Part shown: positions 43,749 to 54,059 of the stretch, piece after piece
Layout: each line of letters begins with the position of its first letter
How positions within the stretch are numbered: the stretch's first letter is position 1
NCBI GenBank assembly: GCA_036365145.1
Contig: JAEOAD010000982.1
Coordinates: 7,962,001 to 8,026,000 of the forward strand
Source of the DNA: Orientallactaga sibirica
Lineage: Eukaryota; Chordata; Mammalia; Rodentia; Dipodidae
Length of the DNA: 64,000 nt
Reading direction: 5' to 3'
Position numbers and translations under genes: made by a program
Notes under the pieces: generated by a model
Database searches by the model: none
What the model saw: the letters and a program-made list of their open reading frames with translations, nothing else
Told to the model about the DNA's origin: nothing

Positions 43749-44212
43749 CCCTGACTTCAACCTCTGGTTTCTATATACATGCACGGGTGCGTGGACACAC
43801 ACGGTGGGGGTGGGGCAGAGAGAGAAGAGCCTATATAAAGATAGATGGTAAAAAGCAACTATTACAGTTAGGTTCGCACTGCTGGTAGAAATCACCCTAC
43901 CAAGAGCAGCTTGTGGGGGGAAAAAGAGGTTTATTTTGGCTTACAGGCTCGAGGGGGAAGCTCCATGATAGCAGGGAAAATGATGGCATGAGCAGAGAGC
44001 GGATGTCACCCCCCGGCCAACATAAGGTGGACAACAGCAGCAGGAGAGTGTGCCAAGCACTGGCAAGGGTGAGCTGACTATAATACCCATAAGCCCACCC
44101 CAACAATACTTTGCCCCCAGGAGGCATTAATTCCCAAATCGCCATCAGCTGGAAACCTAGCATTCAGAACATTTAAGTTTATGGGGGGGGACACCTGAAT
44201 CAAACCTCCACA

Positions 44213-44235
44213 TTCCACCCCTGGCCCCCATAAAC
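44213..44235 (-). promoter_or_regulatory. Polypurine tract of the MaLR element
   Basis: On the minus strand the bases just before the 3' LTR read ATGGGGGCCAGGGGTGGAA, a purine-rich primer site for second-strand synthesis. The same kind of tract precedes the LTR at 37466. Confidence 0.7.
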
Positions 44236-45313
44236 TGATAACCATACATGACGTAAAATGCAATGCATTCATCCAGCTTTAAAAGTCCCCATATTTTTTT
44301 AATCAATCCTAATGATGTTCAAACAATCCCCATATTCCAAGGTCTTTTAACTGAGCCATAATACCAAAAATAATCCTCAAAAAAAAAACATAATGACACA
44401 GATAAACATTCACACTGCAAAAGATGGCATTGGACAAAGCAAAGAAATATTCAACCAATACAAGATTGAAAACAACCAGGGCAACTGTCAAACACTAATT
44501 CCAATGCAACGACTAGTCAGTGACAAATCTCCAAGTCTGATAATTCTGACCAGCAATAAGTCCAATTCCGCCCCTCCAGCTAGGCTACTCACAGTCCTGG
44601 CAAACTTTATCCAGGGCCGGCAGGTTTTCTCAGCAGCCATCTAGTGGTCCTGGCATCTCCACTGGGTCTCCACTGCAACCCACAGTTCATCCTCATGGCC
44701 CCATGGAATTTCCATGCAGGTATCCAGCAAACCTTGCCTATGGCCATTTCCAAAACACAAGACCGCATTACAAACTCAATGATCCTCTCTTTCCTGCATT
44801 TCTTATACTCCATAATACCAGGTAGGGTGCCAGTTTGTTAATCCAGGGGGGAGTAAAGAAGACTTTGAAGAACAGGACACTCCTTGAGCATTCAGGCCCC
44901 TTCAAAAGAGTACGTTCTTCCTGTTGCCCCAGTGCAGGTCAGCTGGCCCAATCTCAGTGGTTGTAATCTCTCAATTTGCAGGTGAACGGGCAGCAATTTA
45001 GGCCCAAAGGTTTCATTTTTTCTGTGCCATATCCCTCTGCTTACACCAGTTCATTTCTACACAAAGCAACCCTGCAAAGTTTCTCACACAAATTGCCGGC
45101 CCAGTCCAAGTAAAGCTTTCTCACCCTCACAATCCAAACCTCACGGTCCATAGTTCTTACTGCATTCAGGTCTTTCAGCTCTGACCAGAATAGTCCATCA
45201 AGCTGTACTTACAGCACTGCAAGGCGTCTCTTAGGCCAAGGTTTCAAATCCTTCCCCATTCCCCTTGAAAGTCAGCTCCAAAATGCCAAAGCCACACAGT
45301 CAGGTGCCTAGCA

Positions 45314-45335
45314 GCAATCCCACTCCTCAGTACCA
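45314..45335 (-). promoter_or_regulatory. Primer binding site, tRNA-Leu-like
   Basis: On the minus strand, six bases after the 5' LTR, the sequence TGGTACTGAGGAGTGGGATT contains AGGAGTGGGATT. That 12-mer is complementary to the 3' end of tRNA-Leu as I remember it; the first bases diverge. ERVL-type elements use tRNA-Leu. Confidence 0.6.
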
Positions 45336-45803
45336 CTTTACTGTTGCAGTCAGGTTCGCATTGCTGGCAGAAATCACCCTACCAAGAGCAGCTTGTGGGG
45401 GGAAAAAGAGGTTTATTTTGGCTTACAGGCTCGAGGGGGAAGCTCCATGATGGCAGGGAAAACGATGGCATGAGCAGAGGGTGGACATCACCTCCCGGCC
45501 AACATAAGGTGGACAACAGCAGCAGGAGAGTGTGCCAAGCACTGGCAAGGGCAAGCTGACTATAATACCCATAAGCCCGCCCCCAACAATACTCTACCCT
45601 CAGGAGGCATTAATTCCCAAATCACCATCAGCTGGGAACCTAGCATTCAGAACACTTAAGTTTATGGGGGACACCTGAATCAAACCACCACAGCAACAAA
45701 AGATAAAGAGAGCTCTGTCATATGACAGTACTGACTCACTTTCCCAATTTCTCAATATCCACTAAGAACTAAGTACAACTGTGCAAATGAAATCAGGTAA
45801 ACT

Positions 45804-46135
45804 ATAGCCAGGTATGGTGGCGCACGCCTTTAATCCCAGCACTTGGGAGGCTGAGGTATGATGATCACTGTGAGTTCAAGGCCAACCTGAGACTACATAG
45901 TGAAAAAAAGAAAGGGCTGGAAAGGTGGCTTAGGGGTTAATGCATTTGCCTGCAAAGCCAAAGGACCCAGTTTTGATTCTCTAGGACCCACGTAAGCCAG
46001 ATGCACAAGGTGGTGCATGTGTCTGGAGCTCGTTTGCAGAGGCTACAGGCCCTGATATGCCCATTCACTCTCGATCTGTCTTCCTTTCTCTCTGTATGTC
46101 TCTCTGAAATAATTAAATAAAAATTTTATTTAAAA
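45804..46135 (+). repeat. B1-like (3'-shortened) and B2-like SINEs
   Basis: B1-like at 45804-45905 stops after GACTACATAGTG. B2-like at 45913-46130. Confidence 0.9.
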
Positions 46136-46189
46136 AAAACAAGAATGAAAAAAAAATTAAAAAAATAAAAAATAATAAAAAAAAAATTG

Positions 46190-46375
46190 AGCCAGGCGTG
46201 GTGGCGCACGCCTTTAATCCCAGCACTCGGGAGGCAGAGGTAGGAGGATCGCCATGAGTTCAAGGCCACCCTGAGACTACATAGTTAATTCCAGGTCAGC
46301 CTGGACCAGAGTGAGACCCTACCTTGCAAAACCAAAAAAAAATAAAATAAAATAAAAATAAAAATAAAAAAAACA
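46190..46375 (+). repeat. B1-like SINE
   Basis: GCCAGGCGTGGTGGCGCACG to CTACCTTGC plus an (AAAAT)n tail. AACAAGAATGAAA lies on both sides. Confidence 0.93.
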
Positions 46376-46429
46376 AGAATGAAAGAAAAAATCAGGTAAA
46401 CTAGGCTTCTTGACTATGGTTATGATTTC

Positions 46430-46592
46430 TTTTTTTTTTTTTTTTTTTTTTGAGCCAGGGTCTCGCTCTAGCCCAGGCTGACCTGGAATTCACTCTGTAG
46501 TCTCAGGGTGACCTTTAACTCATGGCGATCCTCCCACCTCTGCCTCCCGAGTGCTGGGATTAAAGGCGTGCGCCACCACACCAGGCTGGGTT
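46430..46592 (-). repeat. B1-like SINE
   Basis: T23 run, then AGCCAGGGTCTCGCTCTAGC to GCGTGCGCCACCACACCAG in reverse. GGTTATGATTTCTT flanks on both sides. Forms an inverted pair with 46190-46340. Confidence 0.94.
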
Positions 46593-46825
46593 ATGATTTC
46601 TTAACTGGCCTTACTCTCTTATCAATGAAGTCAATCAGTTGGGAAGCAACACTATCTGAGAAATCAGAGAACTCAAAATCTTTGTGGAATGGGAGACCCT
46701 GCCTCAAATGAGATGGAAGGTAAGAAATGACCCCCAAAACTGTCCTCAAGGGTTCCCAGTGGAATAGGGGCAGGGATGAGGGAATAGAGGGTACCAACAC
46801 ATGATGTATCCATACAAAATATGTT
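46593..46825. other. Short non-repetitive stretch
   Basis: Nothing recognised. Confidence 0.45.
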
Positions 46826-46985
46826 CTTAGCTGGGTGTGGTGGCGCACGCCTTTAATCCCAGCACTCGGGAGGCAGAGAAAGAAGGATCACTGTGAGTTC
46901 AAGGCCAACCTGAGACTACAGAGTGAATTGCAGGCCAGCCTGAGCTAGAGTGAGACCTTACCTCGTAAAACCAGAAAAAAAAAGT
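46826..46985 (+). repeat. B1-like SINE
   Basis: GCTGGGTGTGGTGGCGCACG to CTTACCTCG. Flanked by AAAATATGTTCTTA and AAAAAAGTTCTTA. Confidence 0.92.
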
Positions 46986-47452
46986 TCTTATTAATAATAA
47001 TAAAAGAAAAAAAAACTGTCCTCAGACCTGCACTTCTGCTGTGGCATATGCATATGCATCAGGACGGTGAGCTTAGGGCAAAGTTCTTTTCTGTCTTGGG
47101 GCAACATTATCTATCTTACCCATATAAATGGCCTGCAAGGACCCTCTCCTGACCTTCCAGGATATGAACTACAGGACCTCCCAGCAGCAGAGGCCCCTCT
47201 GGCCTCCCACCCAGAACGGCAGTGCTGGCATCTGATAGTTTCCAGAACGTCCTGAGAGATCCCATGGTCTCAGCAGAGGGGAGTGATTGGAAACACTAGT
47301 GAGTTTTGTCACACTGAGCAAGATGGGAAGTTAGTTCTCAGCGGCTCTGAAGGAGCACTGCCACTCCACTGAGAGCCAAGAGTTCAAGAAGAAATCAGTG
47401 CGTGAAGTGCCACACATCAAACTTACCTGAGATTTAAAGTCGAAGCTGAGGG
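46986..47452. other. Non-repetitive stretch
   Basis: Nothing recognised. Confidence 0.5.
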
Positions 47453-47645
47453 AGGGACTGGAGTGATGCCTCAGTGATTAAAGGCACTTGCTATCAAAGC
47501 CCACCATCCCAGGTTCAACTCCTCTATACCCAGGTAAAGTTAGATATACAAAGTGGTGCATGTGTCTGTAATTCATTTGCATGAGGACCTGAAGTACCCA
47601 TTCCCTCTCCCTCTCTTAATAAATAAATATTTTAAAAAATGTTTA
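47453..47645 (+). repeat. B2-like SINE, old
   Basis: GGACTGGAGTGATGCCTCAG to AATAAATAAATATTTT, diverged. Confidence 0.8.
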
Positions 47646-47857
47646 AAACCTTTGAGGTCACTTCTAGTCTTCATTAGTTTATGTTTTTCAGATGCTTAGA
47701 GGTATGCCTGGGGGGTGTCAGGCCTTAAAAATCTAACTGAACAGACTGAAATGCCAGCCAAAACAACTGAGGCATTATACCTGACTTTTGATGGTTTCAA
47801 GGTGAAAACCATCAACAGTTGTTTGTTAGCATGCTTATAGTTCCTACTTTTGAGGAC

Positions 47858-48188
47858 TCTATCAGTCACTTTCTCATTACTGGGACAAAATACCCAATCA
47901 GAAGAGAAGGAAAGGGTTTATTTCAGCTTACAGTTCCACAGAGCAGAGTCCATTATGGCAGGAAAAGCATGGCAGGAACAGAAAGCCATCATTACATCAG
48001 CAGGAAGGAAATATGTGTAGAAAACAGCAAGTGGGCCTGCACTATAAAACCTCAAGGACTGCCCCAGTGACACACTTCCTCCAGCAAGGCTAAAAGTACT
48101 GCATCCTTCTCAAATAGCACCACCTTGCTAGGGACCAAGTATTCAAAACACATGAGTCTATGGAGGCCATTACATTCAAACCACCACA
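47858..48188 (-). mobile_element. MaLR-like solo LTR
   Basis: In reverse it opens TGTGGTGGTTTGAATG and ends GAGAAAGTGACTGATAGA. Perfect 5-base target duplication AGGAC at 47853-47857 and 48189-48193. Confidence 0.85.
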
Positions 48189-48209
48189 AGGACTTTGTTT
48201 AAAAATTGC

Positions 48210-48505
48210 AAAAGAGCCAGGCATGGTGGTGCATGCCTTTAATCCAAGCCCTTGGGAGGCAGTGAGTTTGAAGCCAGCCTGGGACTACAGAGTGAGATTC
48301 AAGTCAGCCTTAGCTAAAGTGAGATCCTACCTCCAAAAAAAAAAAATCTAAAAAACCAGCTGGGCGAGGAGGCGCATGCCTTTAATCCCAGCACTCGGGA
48401 GGCAGAGGTAGGGGGATCAGTGTGAGTTCGAAGCCACCCTGAGAGTACATGAATTCTAGGTCAGCCTGAACTAGGGTTTGAAAAAACTAAAAAAAAAAAA
48501 AAATT
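48210..48505 (+). repeat. Two B1-like SINEs
   Basis: 48210-48345 lacks about 20 central bases. 48357-48500 is fuller. AAAATTGCAAAGAG flanks the pair. Confidence 0.88.
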
Positions 48506-48524
48506 GCAAAGAGGAGGACTGCAG

Positions 48525-48920
48525 AGTTAGAGTTGGCTCAATGGGTGAAGTGCTTGCCACACATACAAGTATGAAGACTTGAGTGTGGATACCCAGCACA
48601 ATGTAAAAGCTGGACTGGCCTTTGCATGACTGTAATCCCAGCACTGGGAAGGCAGGGGCAAGGGGATCCTTATGGTTTGCTGGCTAGCTAATCTAGTTGA
48701 ATTGATGAGCTCTAAATTTAGTGCAAGATGACTCAATGAATAAAGCACTTGCTGCTCTCAAGCCCGAGTACCTAAATTTGATCCTACCCAGACCCCATGG
48801 AAAAAAATCCCTGGAGGGCCGGGGAAATGGCTTAGCAGTTAAGGCACTTGCCTGTGAAGCCTAAGGACTCCGTCTGGTGTGCCCATTCTCTTTCTGTCTC
48901 TCTTAAATAAATAAATAAAT
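48525..48920 (+). repeat. Old B2/B3-like SINE and internally deleted B2-like SINE
   Basis: B3-type at about 48530-48800. B2-like at 48816-48920 joins AAGCCTAAGGACTCCG directly to TCTGGTGTGCCCATTC, losing about 95 internal bases. Confidence 0.75.
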
Positions 48921-49091
48921 TAATTAATTAATTAATTAATTAAGCCAGGCGTTGTGGCACACACCTTTAATCCCAGCACTCAGGAGGCAGAGGTAGGAGG
49001 ATCGCTGTGAGTTCGAGGCCAGCCTGGGACTACAGAGTGAATTCCAGGTCAGCCTAGGCTAGAGGGAGACCCTCCCTCAGAAAACCAAAAA

Positions 49092-49142
<51 letters not shown>

Positions 49143-49145
49143 ATG
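48907..49145 (+). repeat. B1-like SINE between two (AAAT)n/(TTAA)n arrays
   Basis: (AAAT)n/(TTAA)n at 48907-48943, B1-like SINE at 48944-49088, then about fourteen AAAT units at 49089-49145. Confidence 0.93.
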
Positions 49146-49149
49146 TTTT

Positions 49150-49825
49150 TTTAAAAACCCTGGAAACTGTGGCAGGCTTATGTAACCCCAGCAAAAACAG
49201 GAGAATTTTCCAGAAGCAAAGAACAACACTAGCAGATTGAGAATCTAGAGAGAAACCCTGCCTCAAACGAGGTGGAAAGGTGAGGACCAATCTGAGAATT
49301 GTCTTCTGACCTTCACACATGTACTGTCTGAACTCACACATACATGATCATGCATATACAAACATACATACAAACAATTGTACGGGGCTGGGTAAATGGC
49401 TTAGCAGTTAAAGCACTTGCCTGCAAAGCCAAAGGACCTAGGTTCGATTCCTCAGGACCCATGAGGCACATATGTCTGGAATTCATTTGCAGTGGCTGGA
49501 GGCCCTGTAATGCCCATTCTCTCTGTCTCTGCTTCTGTCTCTCAAATAAATAAAAATACTTTTAAAAAAAACGAAAGAAAGAGCAAGAAGAGTTTCTCTA
49601 AAAAAAAAAAAAAGTAGAGAGATGGCTCAGCGATTAAAGGCTGAGCTTGTTTACAAAGCCTGAAAGTCCAGGTTCAATTCCCCAGTACCCATGTAAAGCC
49701 AGGTACACAAAGGGGCATTCAATTTGCGTGGAGTTTATTTGCAGCAGCAAGAAGCCCTGGTGTACCCACTCAATACCTCTCTGTGTGTGTTTGCAAATAA
49801 ATAAATAATTTAAAGGTAGAGAATG
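49150..49825 (+). repeat. Old B3-like and two B2-like SINEs
   Basis: B3-type at about 49150-49330. B2-like at 49384-49565. B2-like at 49613-49812, diverged. Confidence 0.8.
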
Positions 49826-49979
49826 ACTGAGGAAAGAAACCCAATGAGTACCTCTGACCTCCATAGCCACACAAACACACATACACACATGCATACGAAA
49901 TACAAAGGTTTTTTAAAACTCTGCTTCCTTACTAGCATGCAGACAAAATATACAAGAGGCCAACAATCACTTATGTATC

Positions 49980-50520
49980 AAGCTGAGCACAACCCTGCCA
50001 TTCACTTGCTGAAAGGTTTTAGGGAAGGCATTCCAACTCTTCCACATCAACTTGTCCAACTTAAAAGTGGAGATAGCCGGGCGTGGTGGCGCACGCCTTT
50101 AATCCCAGCACTTGGGAGGTAGAGGTAAGAGGATCACAGAGAGTTCGAGGCCACCCTGAGACTACATAGTGAATTCAAGGTCAGCCTGGACCAGAGTGAG
50201 ACCCTACCTCGCAAAACCAAAAAAAAAAAAAAAAAGTGGAGATAGTGTCGGGCATGGTGGCGCACGCCTTTAATCCCAGCACTCGGGAGGCAGAGGTAGG
50301 AGGACCGCCGTGAGTTCAAGGCCACCCTGAGATTGCATAGTTAATTCCAGGTCAGCCTGGGCCAGACTGAGACCCTACCTCAAAAAACCAAAAAAAAATA
50401 ATAATAATAATTTAAAAAGTGGAGATAGTAATACCATGGCTACCTCACAGCCTGTTACCCAAGAATGTATGTGAAAGTACTTTGTAACCCGTCTTGTACT
50501 TTATAAATCATAAACACTGA
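49980..50520 (+). repeat. MIR relic split by two B1-like SINEs
   Basis: TTAGGGAAGGCATTCCAACT, CATCAACTTGTCCAAC and, after the insertions, ATAGTAATACCATGGCTACC with ATGTGAAAGTACTTTGTAAC are MIR blocks. AAGTGGAGATAG occurs three times: before, between and after the two B1-like SINEs (50073-50232 and 50250-50395). Confidence 0.85.
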
Positions 50521-50958
50521 AGTCTCCCTCTGAGTTAGAACGGAGAAAAGGAACAAGGGTGTCACCAAAGGCAGAAACCTGTGTTCCCTGTGCTGGTGGG
50601 AAACCAGGTTCTTCTCTACTCAAAGTGTAGGGAATTGGCTAGAACTGGCACTTGGTAAATCACTTTTATAGACAAGGGTAGAGACAAAGATGGAGGGAAA
50701 GCAATGCATTCCCTAGAGACACAAACCAAAACATTATTGGCAGGTATAATTTTAGGGCCAATTCCGGGGCACTTTGTTTTGGTTGGAGACAGGTGGGATA
50801 TGCATGTCACTGCATTTACTATGCATCCCTATAGTTTACTGACCAGCAGTAAACACGGAGCTTTTGGGAATTCATCCTTCAGATGGCTACATGTGGCTCA
50901 TAATCTAGGCATCAAGTGCTGAAGAGGCCTCTCAAAATATAGCAATAAAAAGTCATGC
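50521..50958. other. Non-repetitive stretch
   Basis: Nothing recognised. Confidence 0.5.
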
Positions 50959-50961
50959 TGG

Positions 50962-51172
50962 AGGCTGGAGAAATGGCTTAAGTGGTTAAGCGCTTGCTTA
51001 TGAAGCCTAAGGACCCCGGTTCAAGGCTCAATTCCCCAGGACCCATGTAAGCCAGATGCATCTGGAGTTCACTTGCAGTGGCTGGAGGCCCTGTCATGCC
51101 CACATTCATTCATTCATTCTCTCTCTCTCCCTCTCTCTCTCTGCCTCAAACAAATAAACAAAAAAATTTTAA
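50962..51172 (+). repeat. B2-like SINE, second subfamily
   Basis: Complete with (ATTC)n and (CT)n in the tail. AGTCATGCTGGA flanks on both sides. Confidence 0.93.
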
Positions 51173-51423
51173 ATAAGTCATGCTGGAAGGAGGTCCAGTA
51201 GTGAACATTCTAGAAAGCTATCTGGAAGCTAGGTGCTAGGAAACCCAAGCACTAGTTGCATGCTTGTCTCTAGTTCTGTTAAGAAGGAGAAAAAAAAATC
51301 AGACTCGTTGGAAAGAAGGGATTCAGTGCAGGGGGAACCCAAGAGGAGAAAAAGGAAGGGTGTTTGCATGGGGATTATGAAAGTTTTCAATAAAACGTTT
51401 TTTTAAAAAAAAATCACAGCAGA

Positions 51424-51583
51424 AGCCAGGCCTGGTGGCGCATGCCTTTAATCCCATCACTTGGGAGGCAGAGGTAGGAGGATCACCATAAGTTCAAGGT
51501 CACCCTGAGACTACATAGTTAATTCCAGGTCAGTCTGGGCCAGAGTGAGACCCTACCTAGAAAAACCAAAAAAAAAAAAAAAT
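51424..51583 (+). repeat. B1-like SINE
   Basis: GCCAGGCCTGGTGGCGCATG to CTACCTAG plus A15. AAATCACAGCAGA flanks on both sides. Confidence 0.93.
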
Positions 51584-52325
51584 CACAGCAGATAACTGCC
51601 TCTATTTTTCTTCCTGGAAAATGGGGATAACATGTAGACCCAGGATGAAAGTAGGGGTATGACGCCCCCATTTCATGTTCATTCCACCCACCTCTTTCTT
51701 CCAGAGGCCTTCTCAGGAAGCCAGGAGTTGGTCAAAGGAGTTTTGTTGTTGTTGTTTTACAATCAGTATCATGTCTCCATCATCCTGGCAGCCTCAGAGA
51801 AAGATGCCAGAATCATCTGAGTGGTTAAACATGCCTCCAAATGACTTTTGGTGAGGTTTCAAGCTTGAGAATGGTGAGGAATTCTGGGGTCTATCCAAAA
51901 GCCCTAGAGAAGGCAAAATGATACAGACAACGAAAAGCATGAGACAGGACCACTTAGGAGCCCTGGGAGCACTTTGGGGTGGAGGATCTTGGGACCTTCC
52001 CACAGTTCTAGAAGCCTAAGGGCAGGGACAGAGGTTGGCCATTGTGTACAGTCACAAGGCCTGAGGCTGGGTTTAAGGCTGTCGCTGTGTGTATTCTTCA
52101 GGGCATATTAATGCTGCCCCGGTCATTTTCATTTTGCACAAGGCCCTACCACTTACGTGGCCAGTGCTGCTGCTTCTTCCCCTCTGGCAGTCATCAAGAG
52201 GGAGCCTTTCTGCACCACCACCACTCCTAGTCCTAGACAAATGGGAGCAAATGAAAACCCCACGAGATCTGTCTCCTCGGTGGCTTGAGCAGGGGAAGAA
52301 GGTTGAAGGTCAAAGGTGACTGAGG
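51584..52325. other. Non-repetitive stretch upstream of the CpG island
   Basis: About 740 bases without SINE. It may contain regulatory sequence or transcript parts of a gene starting at the island, but no exon can be supported. Confidence 0.5.
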
Positions 52326-52329
52326 CCTG

Positions 52330-52860
52330 CAGGGGTCGGCAAAGGGGCTGCAAACATAAACATGGCGTCCCACCCCCCACCCAAACTAGACGCCGCCGAA
52401 TCATTAGCTTCAGGGCGCATTCGTGTCCTCGCTGCTCCGAACTCGGGGGTCTCTCACCCTAACGGAAACGACGTCGTTCCGGCTTCCGACATAGCAAGTC
52501 CGTCCAGTCGCTCGAGTTCAGTTGCCCCGGGAGGAAAATGGGAAAAATGCCGGCCCGTGCCCCAACACGCCAAACTTTCGCACTTCCGGTCGCCACGCCG
52601 ACCGCCTGACGGAGGAAAAGTTTGGAGGGATGAAATAAAGGGGACCGTGCTCTCCGACGTGAGGATGATTCGAGCCAGGGCCCCAAGTCTGAAGCGCGAG
52701 GCGGAAGGGTCACTTTAAACTCAGACACCTGGCGCCACGATCCCGCTTTGAACCCAGCGCCTCGGGGGACTGGGCGGGGCCATAGCGGCAGGGCGTGGCT
52801 TTGTGGAGACGCTACGTCTGACAGCGCACTATGAATAGCCTACTAAGGAGGCTATAGAAC
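52330..52860. promoter_or_regulatory. CpG-rich promoter-like island
   Basis: The only CpG-dense, repeat-free stretch in the window. Visible sites: a YY1-like AAACATGGCG at 52358-52367, an ETS/GABP-like ACTTCCGG at 52582-52589, and a perfect palindrome AACGACGTCGTT at 52467-52478 with a CRE-like centre. These are typical of housekeeping and bidirectional promoters. A + frame from the ATG at 52362 (strong context) stays open for 118 codons, and a minus ATG at 52492 runs into a donor-like AGG/GTGAGAG after 35 bases. I recognise neither product. No tissue or direction can be assigned. Confidence 0.75.
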
Positions 52861-52866
52861 GTAGCG
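52810..52866. other. Nested inverted repeats upstream of the tRNA gene
   Basis: Outer arms CGCTACGT (52810-52817) and ACGTAGCG (52859-52866) are perfect complements. Inside them, ATAGCCT (52835-52841) and AGGCTAT (52849-52855) pair across a seven-base loop. The outer right arm overlaps the first base of the tRNA. Confidence 0.75.
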
Positions 52867-52938
52867 GTTCCATAGTGTAGTGGTTATCACGTCTGCTTTA
52901 CACGCAGAAGGTCCTGGGTTCGAGCCCCAGTGGAACCA
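52866..52938 (+). tRNA. tRNA-Val(UAC): tRNA-Val (anticodon UAC)
   Basis: A 73-nt cloverleaf without intron. The acceptor stem pairs GGTTCCA with TGGAACC, with discriminator A at 52938. The anticodon stem TCTGC/GCAGA (52892-52896, 52904-52908) encloses loop TTTACAC with anticodon TAC at 52899-52901, reading GUA valine codons. The T arm is CTGGG-TTCGAGC-CCCAG. Internal pol III promoters are intact: A box TAGTGTAGTGG (52873-52883) and B box GGTTCGAGCCC (52917-52927). To my recollection the sequence equals the main mammalian tRNA-Val(UAC). CCA is not encoded as part of the mature end. It stands alone here beside a CpG island, with no second tRNA in the window. A SINE origin is excluded by the perfect stems and boxes. 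Confidence 0.98.
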
Positions 52939-52957
52939 TGTGAGGTGTAACCCTCTC

Positions 52958-52961
52958 TTTT
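52958..52961 (+). terminator. RNA polymerase III terminator
   Basis: First TTTT run after the tRNA gene, 19 bases downstream of its 3' end, the usual pol III stop signal. Confidence 0.85.
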
Positions 52962-53790
52962 CCTCGATTTGAAAAAAAAAAACAATACTGGGTAAGTAAA
53001 GCAAAACCTTGACGCTTTCCCACCACACGTAATTTTTTTTCCTGACACTTATACATCGCACAAGCGAAATGTCAGACATTTCTCCCTTCAGTCAAGGTCG
53101 GCTACCATCGCCAGACTTAATAGTAAGATACAGCCTCAGCCAATACCCTACCCCTCCTCTCTCCGCATTGCTCCCTGGTGATCTCCAAAAGCCCTGCTTC
53201 CACAGCGAATGCCTGGCTGGAGCCAGAACAGGCTGTCCCCACAAACCTTCAACGAAAAAGTGTCCACACAGCACTGCTTTGAATTATTAAAGGATATGAT
53301 TAAAGATTTAGTATTACATTAAACCCTAAAATATAGACCAGAAAAAAGGGCTAGTCCTTTTCCTCTCAATACACACCATAGATAATTACATATTTGTCTA
53401 TTTCAGGAAGAATTCATATACAGTATATCAGGCTTTATAGACATCCAATAGCTGCTGATTGAATGACCAACCATTTCTCTACTTCCTTTTTGCTCCTCTT
53501 TACCGTTTTATTACAGTTTCTTTGAGGAGAGCCATATATATATTTTTATTTTTTTATTTTTTTTTCATCTGTGACGAGAGGAATGAGGGAAAGGTGTCTG
53601 GTGTCCTGGAGGCCAAAGGTATGATCCAGGGGTAGGGTGATGGTGGCAAAGAACTAAAGGGGGAAAGGGGGAGAGAAAAATTTCTGTATTTTCCTTGGCT
53701 TTTTTTTCACATAGCTTTGCTTATACAATGTGTAAATTTACAATGTTTTCTAACTCAAGAATATAACACATGATTTCCCTAACAATCAAC
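52962..53790. other. Non-repetitive stretch downstream of the tRNA
   Basis: No SINE and no recognised exon. An A/T-rich run lies at about 53535-53570. Confidence 0.5.
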
Positions 53791-53797
53791 TTTCTTT

Positions 53798-53945
53798 TTT
53801 TTTTTTTCAAGGTAGGGTCTCACTCTAGCCCAGGCTGACCTGGAATTCACTATGTAGTCTGAGGGTGGCCTCAAATTCATGATGGTCCTCCTACCTCTGC
53901 CTCCTGAGTGCTGGGATTAAAGGCGTGCGCCACCACGCCCAGCCA
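53798..53945 (-). repeat. B1-like SINE
   Basis: T11, then AAGGTAGGGTCTCACTCTAG to GTGCGCCACCACGCCCAGC in reverse. ATCAACTTTC and GCCAATTTTATTC flank it. Confidence 0.93.
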
Positions 53946-54059
53946 ATTTTATTCTTTCCCAAACCATCCTAATCATCAAAATGTACAGTTTAGTAATGTT
54001 AAGTGTATTCATGTCAATGTAAATAGATTCCCCAGTACCTTTTCATCTTACAGAACTGA

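Larger units (their letters stand above)
43860..45692 (-). mobile_element. Complete non-autonomous MaLR-like LTR retrotransposon
   Basis: Two same-orientation LTRs flank about 1.13 kb. The 3' LTR of the element is 43860-44212 and the 5' LTR is 45342-45692. GCAAC is duplicated exactly at 43855-43859 and 45693-45697. Both LTRs read TGTGG...GACTGCAACA-like on the minus strand. No coding frame spans the internal region, as expected for MaLR elements, which depend on proteins from other elements. I infer ERVL-MaLR class (MT/ORR1-like) from LTR style, the 5-base target duplication and the Leu-type primer site. Confidence 0.88.

Noticed and set aside
49089..49145. Regular AAAT array as a CRISPR-like or satellite array
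   Set aside because: Simple tetranucleotide microsatellite at a SINE tail, with no spacers. The host is a eukaryote.
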